Source of the DNA: Hydra vulgaris
Lineage: Eukaryota; Cnidaria; Hydrozoa; Anthoathecata; Hydridae
Assembly (NCBI RefSeq): GCF_038396675.1
Contig: NC_088921.1
Span: 30,517,501 to 30,581,500, forward strand
DNA: 64,000 bases
Direction of reading: 5' to 3'
Shown here: positions 1 to 10,612 of the stretch, one piece after another
Numbering within the stretch: position 1 is the first letter of the stretch
Layout of the letters: the number at the start of each line of letters is the position of its first letter
The notes under the pieces: model-generated
What the model was told of the DNA's origin: nothing
Databases searched by the model: none
The model's input: the letters and a program-made list of their open reading frames with translations, nothing else
Position numbers and translations under genes: made by a program

Positions 1-1089
1 TAATAAATTAAATATTACCCTCTTCATAATTTGTAACCCCCAATCCTATACAGCCAGGGTTGACAAAAAAGTATGGAAAAAAGTGAATTTCAAAACAGAA
101 TCAAAAATGGCCGCTTTACTTATTGCCTATTTTTTTCCTATGGTCCTTTAACCCTATAATTTTTTAGAATCCTAACACGTCAAAGTTTTCATAAATAAAT
201 AGAAAAGTGAACTTTAAGAATGGTCAAAGATGACCGTTTTAGATACAACTTATTTTACTCGATGGTTCTATAGATAAAAAAAAAGAAGCTCTTTTATAGA
301 TAGCTTATAATTTTTCCAATATGAATTGTGTAGGAGTTGATAAAGTGCAAAAATACAAACAAACATACATTTATTTTTATATATAAATAAAAGAAAAGTT
401 ATCATTTTATATTGAAGAATGATAAAAAAGTTAGGTACCTACACTTGATTTCGTTTTTTCATAAGATCTCCCGGTTCTATTGTTTTTGTATACTTTTAAA
501 GAATGGTCATTAATGCTCTAAAGAAGTAACCAAATAAATTTCAGAAGTAGTTTATAAATGAAAAAATTTTTAACTTTAAGATTTATTAAACCTAAAATTT
601 TTTACAATAGGTAAAGGATTTCAACTAAGCATATTTTTTTTATTGTGATGTAAACGATCGTTCATGTAGTAGGTGCACAGTTTAACCTCTTACTAAAAAG
701 TATCTTAATTATACCGCAACTTTAATTTAAATACACCGCTATTTATTAATAAAATAAAAAAAATAAATCCTAATTCGACAAAGTGGTAAATAAAACTTTT
801 GTTTTGTTATTCAATTACGGTTAATTATTAAAACTATATTTAAAATTTGAAGTTAAATTAAAAAATATGTGAAAACTTGAAAAACTAAATTTCATTGAAT
901 GATAAAACTTTAGAGTAGCACACATGAACACACCGGTATCGTCGGCCCTGAACACAACGGCCTAATATAGTCATTATGCTCCTGTGCTCTGTACTCATGC
1001 ATTTAATTCTGTAAAAAAAGTCTTTTTACAGAATAAATTTTAGCTATGTCTGTACAAAGCAATGTGTAACTGTAGTCTTTTGAGTGCAG
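1..1089. other. AT-rich intergenic DNA
   Basis: No open reading frame, RNA gene or recognisable repeat end was seen. The sequence is A+T-rich with short homopolymer runs. It lies downstream of the minus-strand coiled-coil gene. Confidence 0.6.
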
Positions 1090-1095
1090 TTTATT
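1090..1095 (-). terminator. Poly(A) signal of the coiled-coil gene
   Basis: The plus strand reads TTTATT, so the minus strand has AATAAA about 63 bp downstream of the TAA stop at 1158-1160. The spacing suits cleavage and polyadenylation of the 871-codon gene. Confidence 0.55.
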
Positions 1096-1157
1096 TTTAC
1101 TGTAATATTATAAAGTTATAAAGTAAATAAATGGAAAATTTTTGTTAAAACTAATGC

Positions 1158-3773
1158 TTAAGTGTAATTAAAACCTACCAAGTTACCGTGCTGTTCCTCT
1201 AGCTGTCTATAAAATTTTGGAGATGTTTGTATTTTTCCTAGGTCTTCTGTAAATTTGGACAAATAATGATTTTGATAACTGTTTGATAATTCTTTATGTT
1301 CATGATTTTGTGATAATTGTGTGTTAACAGTAGAACATCTTTCGCTATGGAAAAGTAATGGATCGTCAACCTTTTTGTTTCTAATAATTGTATTTTGAAT
1401 GTTTTCGTTATTAATTGATGTTAGTTGAGGTTTGTTTTGGTCATTATTAAATTTAACGTTACTGCTAAATCGTTTCTCAAACGATGAATCAAAACAGGTC
1501 ATTTGCTCAGACTCGTTATTGGAACTCGATTCCGTTTTTTTAAAACAACTATTGTTAAATAATCCTGCTTCACTGCAGTTACAAAACTCTTGATTTATAT
1601 TGTGCCCACAAATAATTTTGTTGATAATATTTTTTGAAGATTCTGTAGAAATAGTTGATGGTACGGGGGGCTCTTCTTTGTTATTACTGCATTTTATTTT
1701 GCTTTTTAGCTGTTCGATTTCTTGTTCGTAGGATTTTTTTACGTATTCCAAACGTTTATTAAACTCTACAACGTATTTACTTTGCACAGTCACAAGCTCT
1801 TGTTTGTGATTCAAATCAGTTGTGATTTTAAGTTTCTCAATTTTTTCTCGTAAAGACGCTTTTTCAGAGTTAGACTTTTGAAGATTTTCACTGCAAGCTT
1901 CTAGTTTTGATCTTATTTCTTCGTACTCAGTTTTTAAAGCTGCAAGCTCGTCTTTAACTGTTTGAATTTCATTGTCTTTTTTTCTCAAAAGTTCTGCATC
2001 CTGCTGAAACCGCTCATGCAACCTTTTGTTTTCGTTCCTTTCAGTTTCAAGCAAATTTCGTAAGCGATTTGATTCACTCTCGTAATTTTCAATTTTTGAC
2101 AACACCCCTTTTTGGTTTATCAGATTTCCTTCTATCTCTCTTCGAAAGCTAATGACTAACTTTTCTTGTTGTAATTTTTCCCGTTCAAGAAAAATATATC
2201 TATTTGTTGATTCGTTTAACTCCTCTTCTATTCTTTTTAGTTCTGCTCTGGTCTGTCGTTCTTTTTCATTTGCGGCCTCAATGTTTTTCTGAACATCGGT
2301 TTTTTCAACTCTCAAAGTATTTATTTCCTGGGACAGACTTTTATTCTGATCTCGTAATAGTTTTATGCTATCTTCACAATCATTAGACATTTTTTCGCTT
2401 AAGCACAGCTTACTTTCGAGGTTTTTTTTTTCGGCCTCAATCCGAATTATATTTGAATGCATTACTTCATTTGCGTTTTCGATTAATCTTTTTTCAGCTT
2501 TTAACTTTTCGTTTTCAGAAATAATTTTTTGAAACTTTATTTGATACTCATGGTTTAGCTTACTTGCATATTCTTTTATTGTAGATGATTCGTTTTCTAA
2601 GTTTGTTTCTAGTTCTCTGGTTCTACGAGCTAACTCTATTTTTTCCTTTGTTGTTTTTGCTAATTCCTTGTTTAGCTTTTCGTTATGTTCACGTACTGCT
2701 TTTGTCTCATTATAAAATTTTTCTTGAAACTCTCTGTACAGTTTTTCTTTTAAATCTTCGTTATATCGATTGTTATTTAAAGTTGCTTCATATAAATCGG
2801 CTTTTAGTTTTTTTAAATCGTTTTTCAGTTCTGTAATAGCTTCGTCATATTCACGCTGTTGTTCCTTAAGTTTGAGTGTGTGTCTCCGCTCAAGTTTTCG
2901 TTTTATAAGTTCAATCTCTTCAATATAATGTTTTTCAAGTTCCATTCTTTCGTTTTGAAACTGCGCTTCGAGTTTTGACGCTTGTCCCTTCCATAAACTC
3001 CCTACTTCGTATCTCAAATCTTTTAAATGATCAATATCAGAATGTAAGTTTTTGATTTCGCTTTCATGAGCAAGTTTTTCCCGCAAAAACTTCCTTTCAT
3101 ATTCGAGTTCCAATATATCTTTAATTCTTTCTTTTTCTTTACGAAAATTTCTTTCTAAAGAGTCTTTTTCGCTTTCTAGTTTTTCTTCCATTTCAAAATT
3201 TAATATAAATTCTTCCGGTCTAATTACACGAGATCCATCGAGGCGTACAAATAGTTGTTTCTCACATGCTTCAAAGTTTTGTTTGGGTGTTTGTTGCTCA
3301 AGCTTTTGTTCTCCGATCAACTTATCATGGTTCTCTGTTGAATCAACTGTACTTGGCTTTTTTACAACATTTCGTTGACCATGTTTTGTTTTTGAAGCCT
3401 CAAATAGTCGAGATTCTATTGTCTCAAGCTGTTTTTGAAAATCCTTTAAAATAATCTCGCGCTCTTTAATAAACTTATTAATAAGGTTTTGTTTGTCTTG
3501 CTCATGATTTTGATGAATTATTTTTTTTTCAATCATAAATCCTTTGACTATATCTTGTTTTTCATTTTCAAAATTTGCCTCCACATCGGGTTGCACTTTA
3601 TCATTAAAATTTATTGGGTCGTGATCAAAATTCATTGGGTCGTGCTCTTTGCCAGAATGTATTAACTGAGAGTCTTTTGAGTGTAAATCAAAGTTGAAAT
3701 GCGTTTTATACCAACGGCCTAAGTGATCTAAGTCATATAAATTCTCGTTTTCTTTATTTTCTTGCATTTCCAT
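1158..3773 (-). CDS. Long coiled-coil protein, 871 aa, single exon
   Basis: This uninterrupted ATG-to-TAA frame encodes 871 residues. The start is ATG at 3773-3771, followed by a second Met two codons later; I use the first. Residues 1-60 are polar and contain a short DLDHLGRWYKTHF motif. From about residue 75 to 700 the protein is almost continuous heptad-like coiled coil rich in Glu, Lys, Leu, Asn and Arg, with few prolines. The last 170 residues are low-complexity Ser/Asn-rich with several Cys and no clear domain. No signal peptide or membrane segment is visible. Such composition is common in centrosomal, ciliary or cytoskeletal scaffolds, but that role is inference and I do not recognise the orthologue. 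The lack of introns is unusual for a gene this long here. It could be a single-exon gene, a retrocopy that stayed open, or a large last exon. Many short antisense frames inside it are shadows. Confidence 0.85.
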   Translation of the reverse strand: MEMQENKENENLYDLDHLGRWYKTHFNFDLHSKDSQLIHSGKEHDPMNFDHDPINFNDKVQPDVEANFENEKQDIVKGFMIEKKIIHQNHEQDKQNLINKFIKEREIILKDFQKQLETIESRLFEASKTKHGQRNVVKKPSTVDSTENHDKLIGEQKLEQQTPKQNFEACEKQLFVRLDGSRVIRPEEFILNFEMEEKLESEKDSLERNFRKEKERIKDILELEYERKFLREKLAHESEIKNLHSDIDHLKDLRYEVGSLWKGQASKLEAQFQNERMELEKHYIEEIELIKRKLERRHTLKLKEQQREYDEAITELKNDLKKLKADLYEATLNNNRYNEDLKEKLYREFQEKFYNETKAVREHNEKLNKELAKTTKEKIELARRTRELETNLENESSTIKEYASKLNHEYQIKFQKIISENEKLKAEKRLIENANEVMHSNIIRIEAEKKNLESKLCLSEKMSNDCEDSIKLLRDQNKSLSQEINTLRVEKTDVQKNIEAANEKERQTRAELKRIEEELNESTNRYIFLEREKLQQEKLVISFRREIEGNLINQKGVLSKIENYESESNRLRNLLETERNENKRLHERFQQDAELLRKKDNEIQTVKDELAALKTEYEEIRSKLEACSENLQKSNSEKASLREKIEKLKITTDLNHKQELVTVQSKYVVEFNKRLEYVKKSYEQEIEQLKSKIKCSNNKEEPPVPSTISTESSKNIINKIICGHNINQEFCNCSEAGLFNNSCFKKTESSSNNESEQMTCFDSSFEKRFSSNVKFNNDQNKPQLTSINNENIQNTIIRNKKVDDPLLFHSERCSTVNTQLSQNHEHKELSNSYQNHYLSKFTEDLGKIQTSPKFYRQLEEQHGNLVGFNYT

Positions 3774-4208
3774 TTCGCTTTTCAGCGTTGTGAATGTTTT
3801 AGCGACATTTAAGTATTCAAGTTTCCACTTACTTATTCATAAAAAGCATTCATTTAGTCTATACTCAAAATGCGTTGCTAAAAATTGTTTATATACCGGC
3901 TTGAATGTTGTTTTTAAGCTTAAACGTTGTGAAAATGTCTGTTTTCCAGGGGATTTGGTCCAAAATGGTTGTAACAAATATTTTGTATTAATACACTCTC
4001 AAAAACCATTTTAAATTCTTTTTTTTTTTTTACACTAAATAATTTAATTTTTTCATAAAATACATAAGGTAAGCACTATGATTAGAATTTATATTTTAAT
4101 ATGCGACGAACAAACCAACAGAATGAGATTGCTTTTGCGAATTGTTTTTAATAAAATTTCATCATAAACTAGTTTAAATCTTTCAAAGACAGTAAAGGCT
4201 TGTTGTGG
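3774..4208. other. Upstream region of the coiled-coil gene
   Basis: No further gene is visible. This 435-bp stretch should hold the promoter of the minus-strand gene, but no convincing TATA box or other element could be assigned. Confidence 0.4.
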
Positions 4209-5444
4209 TATCGGGTGAACACGGAAAAATCCGGTCAACTTTAGGTATTTACTTTATATTAGTACTTGTACTATTGTAAATTTCCTTGAAATGTTATAAC
4301 TATTTCGAAATAAATTTGATTTGATTTTAAATTGAGATTTCTCAAAAACCACAAATGTTTTTTACTTCTTTAATTTTTTTAATTAAACGTTACTTCCTTA
4401 TCTTTAATTGTGTTGATAAACTTTTGTTTAAAAATCAATGATTTGCAAAATATTTCGGAAACAAATTGAGGTGCGTAAAAAAATTGTGATTTTTCTTTTG
4501 CAAAAATCCATCGACTTCATATCGCTAGACTGCTAAACGTACGTCCCAAAATCTACAACCATAGGTATTATAAGTTTAAGACTAGTCAAAGCTTCGAAAG
4601 AAAACCTGGAAGTTGAAGAAAGAAAAATTTACATAAATCCGAAAAAGAAAAGATGATTCTCAGTTCGATGGCAAGAAATCCAAACCTAAAATGGTGGAAT
4701 TAAAGATTTCATAAGAAAAATACTTACCATTAATTTCACCGTTTAAGAGAAGCTTAAATGGTGAAATTAAAGAAAAGAAGTTGGTTAAAAGAATGGCGGA
4801 TAAAAGTATGTACATAGTTGAAGATGACAAAACATATTGCAAGGCGGACTTTTTACAAATTCCTGGTCAATAATCTTACTATGAGAACAAAGAAAAACCT
4901 GTCGATGATCAATTTAAATATATTCGACGAGAAAAGTTTGGATCCAATTTTTTTGTGTGGCAAGCAATTTGTAGCTGTGCATGCCCTCTTGTACTATCAC
5001 TAAGAAGACCTTAGCATAAACTTGCTGCTTCTCACGTTCTAAAAAAGTTCAACATTGGTGCAAAGATAAAAATGTGAAAATTGTTTCTAAAGATACGAAT
5101 CCTCCAAATTGTCCTAAAGAGCGAAAGATTGAAGATTTTTAGGCAATAGATAAAGAAGTTCTTTGTAAGACAGGTGGAGTAACAAAAAATAAAAAGGACT
5201 TCCAGAAAAATTGGATTAATGCCACAAATATAATGAAAAAAGAAAAAATCTGCGAAATGATGGCATCAACCCGCTATAAAAACTCGATCTCTTGCCAAAC
5301 AATCTATTGAGCCCCGTAAAATTAAGTTGAAACTCTAATTGATGTGAACACATTTAATATTTAAAAAAATGAAATAACAAGCATTTGTGGTATTAGAGAA
5401 ACCTAAATTTAAAGTTGACTGGATTTTTCCGTGTCCACCCGATA
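4209..5444 (+). mobile_element. Tc1/mariner-type DNA transposon, decayed
   Basis: Inverted ends read TATCGGGTG(A/G)ACACGG near 4209 and, in reverse complement, near 5444. The match runs about 33 bp with two mismatches. TA dinucleotides flank both ends, giving a 1,232-bp element, the usual size for Tc1/mariner. Inside, plus-strand fragments of a DDE transposase are readable: an EDDKTYCKADF...IPGQ block near 4820-4870, a KFGSNFFVWQAICS block near 4935-4975, and an NPPNCP..R.IEDF block near 5100-5145. Stops and frame breaks interrupt it, so it cannot encode an active enzyme. Confidence 0.8.
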
Positions 5445-6049
5445 CTTGGTAAAAGAAATTTTTTATACAGAGAAAAGAGAAAAACTGAAGGACTTTTTTT
5501 AAATTTTTTTTTTTAATTTTACCACTTATACGGCATGTTTAGAATAAAAAAATGTTTAAATGCAAGTCTCTTGTACCATATATGTATGTAAAAGTACTGT
5601 ACCATGCTACATGAGTAGATTTATCGAGTATAGAATCACTGTATCAGCCAATACATGGACTGATATAATACTTTAATACTCTTGGGTATTTTGTTTTTAT
5701 ATTTTTGTCAATAAAATATTTTTCTATAAACAATTTTGAGAGAAAAAAAACTATACTAAAAATACTAAAGCAAAGATTAAAACCCATTTCAAGTTCTATA
5801 TTCAATTTTAAAATTTATTTTTATTATAACCTAAATATTTATTTACAGAAATATGAGATGCAAGTTTAGATTCTATATTAACGAAGAAGTTGTCAAACTC
5901 ATTATCGATTGTTTTGTGGTTTATTTTTATAGTTTTAAAAAGTTGTTATTGACTGGTTTACCAATAATAACTAGTTGTTTTAACGATAGTTTTGCTTCGT
6001 AACTAATTGATAATAAAATCTCTTGAATTTCTTTTTATCGCTAACTTTA
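5445..6049. other. Noncoding DNA between transposon remnants
   Basis: A+T-rich sequence without a supported gene. A short open frame or repeat end could not be recognised. Confidence 0.4.
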
Positions 6050-6530
6050 GATGTTTTTTGTTTTCTAAATAAAAAACCTTTCACTGCTACTCGAAGCAGC
6101 TGAAGTGCAAAGGTATTTCTCTACACTCTTGCTCCAACAGTTGCTTTTCTTCACGACAAGTAACTTTTTCTTTTAATAAGATTGATAGCCATAATTTCTC
6201 TTCATGTTTTGTATAATGGAAGCAATTATCTTGAATTTATTTGCAAAAATTCGAAGAGAAATCTCCGGATTTCTGTTTTAGGTATCTTTCACTTTTTTTA
6301 ACAAGATCTTGTTGAACAAAGACTTTTTTTCATCCACTTGCTGGTTTCCTTTTAATTGTACCAGTGCCCTTAAATAGTTTTACATCGCTCCGCACTGTTC
6401 TCAATGCAATCTGTAACATTTTAGAAATTGTTTTGTTTGATACACCAGGATTTTCAACCAAAAATTGGAAAAATATTTATTGCTACTTATCTTGATTTGA
6501 TGACATTTCAATTAAAACCAATTGTTTTGA
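6050..6530 (-). pseudogene. N-terminal fragment of a Tc1/mariner transposase
   Basis: Read on the minus strand, 6460-6290 gives a block NPGVSNKTISKMLQIALRTV followed by GTGTIKRKPASG. That is the helix-turn-helix and linker typical of Tc1/mariner transposases (paired-like HTH, then GS/T-I-KRKP.SG). An in-frame stop follows the linker, and downstream readings only loosely continue the family. The DDE catalytic part is not present nearby on this strand, so this is a separate broken copy from the element at 4.2-5.4 kb. Its outer limits are approximate. Confidence 0.6.
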
Positions 6531-6546
6531 AATATATTTGCTAGTA

Positions 6547-6570
6547 CTGATGTGGTAAACACCACATCAG
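6547..6570. repeat. Short perfect palindrome
   Basis: The sequence CTGATGTGGT-AAAC-ACCACATCAG forms a hairpin with 10-bp arms and a 4-nt loop. It lies just outside the mariner fragment and may be part of a lost transposon end. Confidence 0.6.
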
Positions 6571-6884
6571 AACACGCGCAGATTTTTCTGGTATATAACT
6601 TAATCCTTTTATTTTATCAAAATGAATCAAAAATTTTGAAAGCAACAATGGTTAGATTGCTTTCTTTAAACTTTCGCTGTGTTCTGCTCTCTACTCCGCA
6701 TGAACTACTGTTTGTGTGTGAGCTTAACAAAGTCAATTGAGTGCTTAGGGTGCTTAGTTTTCAAATTGTATCTGGCAGTTGAGGTAGATGATGCATCTTT
6801 AGCTTTAAGCAACATTTTTTTACAAACTTCCTGTGGGTAACAAAACTCAGAAGTAATTTTTTCTTCAAAGTAATTCCATAAACC

Positions 6885-7284
6885 ATGTATGTATGTATGT
6901 ATGTATGTATGTATGTATGTATGTATGTATGTATGTATGTATGTATGTATGTATGTATGTATGTATGTATGTATGTATGTATGTATGTATGTATGTATGT
7001 ATGTATGTATGTATGTATGTATGTATGTATGTATGTATGTATGTATGTATGTATGTATGTATGTATGTATGTATGTATGTATGTATGTATGTATGTATGT
7101 ATGTATGTATGTATGTATGTATGTATGTATGTATGTATGTATGTATGTATGTATGTATGTATGTATGTATGTATGTATGTATGTATGTATGTATGTATGT
7201 ATGTATGTATGTATGTATGTATGTATGTATGTATGTATGTATGTATGTATGTATGTATGTATGTATGTATGCATGCATGTATGT
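6885..7284. repeat. (ATGT)n microsatellite, about 100 copies
   Basis: A 400-bp, almost pure tetranucleotide array. The last units change to ATGC before returning to ATGT. The tract is open in several frames (MYVC or YIHT repeats), which is a by-product of the repeat, not a gene. Confidence 0.97.
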
Positions 7285-7402
7285 AAAAAGTAATTTCGTA
7301 TTTTTAGGGTAAGTTTAAACTTTAATTGCAATAACTATTATTTTTAAATCACATATGCATCACTTTTGGTTTTTATCACCTTTTGACTTTTCTTGGGTAA
7401 TT

Positions 7403-7663
7403 TCAAAATGCCATCCTCCAAAAAAAAGTGCTCAATATGCGTTTTAAAGATATACAAAGAAGCAACTTTTTTCTATTGAGCGAATTTGAAAGGAACTTAA
7501 ACAAAAGGAAATCGGATGGTTCCAGATTAGGTAAATAGGGCGGGTGAGATAAAATATCCCACAACAACTTTTGACGGGTAGTCAAAAATACACGAGGACG
7601 AGCGTTAATGAATTGTCTTGATGATTGGTCTTGATGGATTTTGACTCCATAACAATTAGCCAA
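7403..7663 (-). pseudogene. C-terminal fragment of a mariner transposase
   Basis: The minus-strand frame contains a block like H-Q-D...NARPRVFLTTRQKLLWDILSH, then PPYLPNLEPSDFLLF and a following SNSLN. This matches the second and third catalytic Asp region of mariner/SETMAR-type transposases (HxDNARPH ... HPPYSPDLAPSDYHLF). The first part is disturbed by a small insertion between HQD and NAR. No terminal repeat could be matched. Confidence 0.75.
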
Positions 7664-7902
7664 TTTAGTTGAATTTTTTTACACTTAAAAGAGTATTTTA
7701 ATCATACTTTTATATAATAAAGTTAAAATGTTTAATTACAATTTAATAATAAATGTCAATTACAATTTAAGGTAAAGAAAAAAAAAACTTACTTTAAACG
7801 TATAAAAGTAAATGAATAATTTACTTTTTCACAAAAACTTAAGTAAGCAAAAAAATAAAAGACCTGAATATAAAATTTTTTTATAGTGTATAAGAAACTT
7901 TA

Positions 7903-7962
7903 TTCAATTAATGTTCGATAAATAATTTATTGCAACTTTAAGTATATAACTACAGATAAAAT
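7903..7962 (+). repeat. Junction sequence J, left copy
   Basis: About 60 bp centred on TTCGATAAATAATTTATTGC, lying immediately outside the left arm of the large inverted duplication. A close copy lies at 38196-38255 on the minus strand, immediately at the inner end of the right arm. The two copies differ at a few positions. Confidence 0.75.
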
Positions 7963-9180
7963 TTAAGACTTAAAGGGATGAATAGCATAATACGTTATCA
8001 CAAGCGAATGAAAAATGGTCCATTGCCATATAATGCTGAATTTCTTATATTTCTACCTCGAAAAAGTTATTTTTCGAAGCTTTTATTGAAAAAGCTATTC
8101 GTAAAACATAATGGTGTTAAAAACACTCTTAGTGAACTAAGGTATAGATACTGGGTTCCTAAGGCGAGGATTCTAATTAACAGTATAATTAAAAAAGAAT
8201 TGTATGTAAAAAGTTTAAAAGAAAACTATATTTTTACCCAATTTCCTTACCATTACCGGTAAGCAGATTAAATCTAGATTATCCCTTTAAATTTACAGAG
8301 GTTTGATTATGCTGGTCCGTTATATGTTAAATCTTTAAATAATTCACATATTAATAAAAAAGTTTGGATATTTTTATTCGAATGTTTTAGTACACGTGCT
8401 ATTATTTTAGATTTTGTCCTGATTGTACGGCTGCAAGTGCTGTTCGTGGTCTTCGGAGTTTTTTTTTCCTTCTTGAAGTTGAAAGTGTCATTAATAACCG
8501 ATCATTGACCTTTATTTACAAAGAACCTGGAGACACGTTGATAACGCGCAATCATTTAATATTTGGAACGAAGTTGAATTTAAAATTTATTCCTGAAATG
8601 TCAGCAAATTATTACTGTGCAAATATAAACCAACGTAATAAGCATCTTTCAATGCTGTTAATGTCTTCAACAATACATGCTTTTCACAGTATACGAGATT
8701 TATTGGAATCTTCTATTAAAACTATATCACCAACTTGAAATAGAGATGAACCTTTAATATTGGAACTTTTGCGTTGTTCACGCAAATTCTTTAAATACTC
8801 GTCTTTCCATCTTCATCACATTTTAGATCAAGATGGAAAGACGAGTATTTAAAGAATTTGCGTGAACAACACAAAAGCTCCAATATTAAAGGTTCATCTC
8901 TAATTCAAGTTGGTGATATAGTTTTAATAAAAGATTATAATAAATACCGTATACTGTGAAAAGTAGGTATTGTTGAAGACGTTAAGCAATCAAAGGACAA
9001 TGAATTAAGAAGCGCCACAGTATGTTATATTCATAACAACGAACATCTAAGGATTAACAGACTAATAAATAAACATCACCCAATAGAATGTGTCTCAGAG
9101 AATGTTTATAAATTGAACGTACAATTTGTTGATGAAAAACTTATTCCTTATTTATCTTAACGGCTCCTTGCGCAGGGGAG
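7963..9180 (+). pseudogene. BEL/Pao retrotransposon, 3' part of pol (left-arm copy)
   Basis: The plus strand carries fragments of a BEL/Pao polyprotein. They are an integrase zinc-binding region (NGVKNTLSELRYRYWVPKAR near 8110-8165), an integrase core fragment near 8300-8480, and the C-terminal domain (8826-9160) that binds DNA in this family. Stops and frameshifts break it, and an internal inverted repeat interrupts it (see 8661-8981). Everything upstream of the integrase is missing: homology to the right-arm copy stops at 7963. A 3' LTR follows at 9181. It cannot encode a working protein. Confidence 0.8.
8661..8981. repeat. Internal fold-back inside the BEL remnant
   Basis: 8661-8813 is the reverse complement of 8830-8981 apart from a few mismatches, with a loop of about 16 bp. 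The right-arm copy of the same retrotransposon (around 54310-54500) has only the right-hand version in normal order, so the left-hand inverted piece was added in this copy. Confidence 0.9.
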
Positions 9181-9414
9181 TGTTGCAATAGTATATCGCT
9201 TATTACTTAACTGTCATGACTCTGAGTGTTGAGTCATGTGACTGCCATGCAATGTTTTTTGTAATTTGTATTGGTAGAGTAGCACTTATTCTTGTAATAG
9301 CGTGATGTTAAAATAAAACAAGATAGTCAAATATATATATTAACATTTTTGTATTTATGGATTACATAAAACAAATACAATACTTTTTTTGCTAATTGTC
9401 ATACGGAGACTACA
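9181..9414 (+). repeat. 3' LTR of the BEL/Pao copy
   Basis: A purine tract (CAGGGGAG) ends at 9180 and is followed by TGTTGCAATAG, the start of an LTR-like block that ends in TACA near 9414. It contains paired GAGTCATG/GTCATGTGAC motifs. A homologous block lies on the minus strand at about 53886-54114. No matching 5' LTR is found next to this truncated copy. The 3' limit is approximate. Confidence 0.6.
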
Positions 9415-10002
9415 TACCAAGATCCGCCTTCTAAAAGGCAAGATAATTTTAAGATTTTAAGAAAAAAAAAATAACAACAGTTAAAATAATTGAGTTGCAA
9501 ACAAACCATTAGATAAATTTCAACCAACCAGTCTTTTACGAAACTTAAAAAAAAAAAAAAAAACTTTCTTATCCATTTGGCAAAAGTTTCAGTATGTGTT
9601 TTTTTCCCTATATATCGTGTTCCCTATATATCTTCTTCCATTTATTTGCTATTAGTAGGTCATATACCAACATCCATAGAAGACAAGTTCATCTTTCTAA
9701 AGAGCAACATTAATCACGACCAAAAGCAAGTAATTTCAGAAGAACTGAAATAAAATGGTTTAGAGTAAAAAGAAGTTTTGTTAGAAAGATAGCATAGAGA
9801 AATGCGGTCAGAACGGCCAGAGAAACAGATTGATAGATATAATCTTTTTCCGTCAAAATAAATTTTTTTTACAAAATGGTTAACGTAAAAAAAGACTGGA
9901 GCAAGTAGAAGACGATGATCTTATCATCTCGCCCCGTAAATTTACAATCAATATCAGTAAAATACAAAAAAAACACAAATTATAAGATATTTGTAGCACA
10001 TA
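9415..10002. other. Noncoding left-arm DNA
   Basis: No gene is seen. The sequence is matched in reverse complement at about 53.28-53.88 kb, so it belongs to the duplication and not to the retrotransposon. Confidence 0.5.
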
Positions 10003-10178
<176 letters not shown>

Positions 10179-10565
10179 CGTATAATTATAATAGCTAAGT
10201 AAATGCATCTTTAAAAGTGTCTATACAATTGAATATTATACAAACTGTAGAACTGTAGAATTCTAAGAGTAGACGTGTATTTTTCTTAAATTCTTTTTTC
10301 AATAAATCAAACTTTTTCATTCAACAAAATTTCTAAAAGTAGTTAACAAAACGTCATGTAAATTTACTTTGCCGTAATACGTTTTGAAAAAATGTTAGAA
10401 TAGTGACGTGATTCGTAGGTGTTTTAATAACCTTAATTACTCTAAATGGTATTCAATTAAAGTTGGAAACTTTCTTTTGTTTGCAAATTACCACTTTCCA
10501 ATTAATGCGAGTTTTTGGTTTAATTAATTACTTTCAGGGTGTTTCCGTGATAATTTAGTAAATTG

Positions 10566-10572
10566 TATAAAA
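10566..10572 (+). promoter_or_regulatory. TATA box of the left repeat-precursor gene
   Basis: TATAAAA lies 41 bp before the start codon at 10613, implying a very short 5' untranslated region. The same box sits at the equivalent place before the right-arm paralogue (52237-52243, minus strand), and the surrounding bases are conserved. Confidence 0.5.
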
Positions 10573-10612
10573 ACGATAAAAAATTTAAATCAAATAAAAT
10601 TAGTGGCGTTCA

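Noticed and set aside
2204-3454. Plus-strand hydrophobic frames opposite the coiled-coil gene
   Set aside because: They are antisense shadows of Glu/Lys-rich codons and are broken up, while the minus frame is continuous.
6885-7312. Long frames of MYVC and YIHT repeats
   Set aside because: They are translations of the (ATGT)n microsatellite, open in several frames on both strands.
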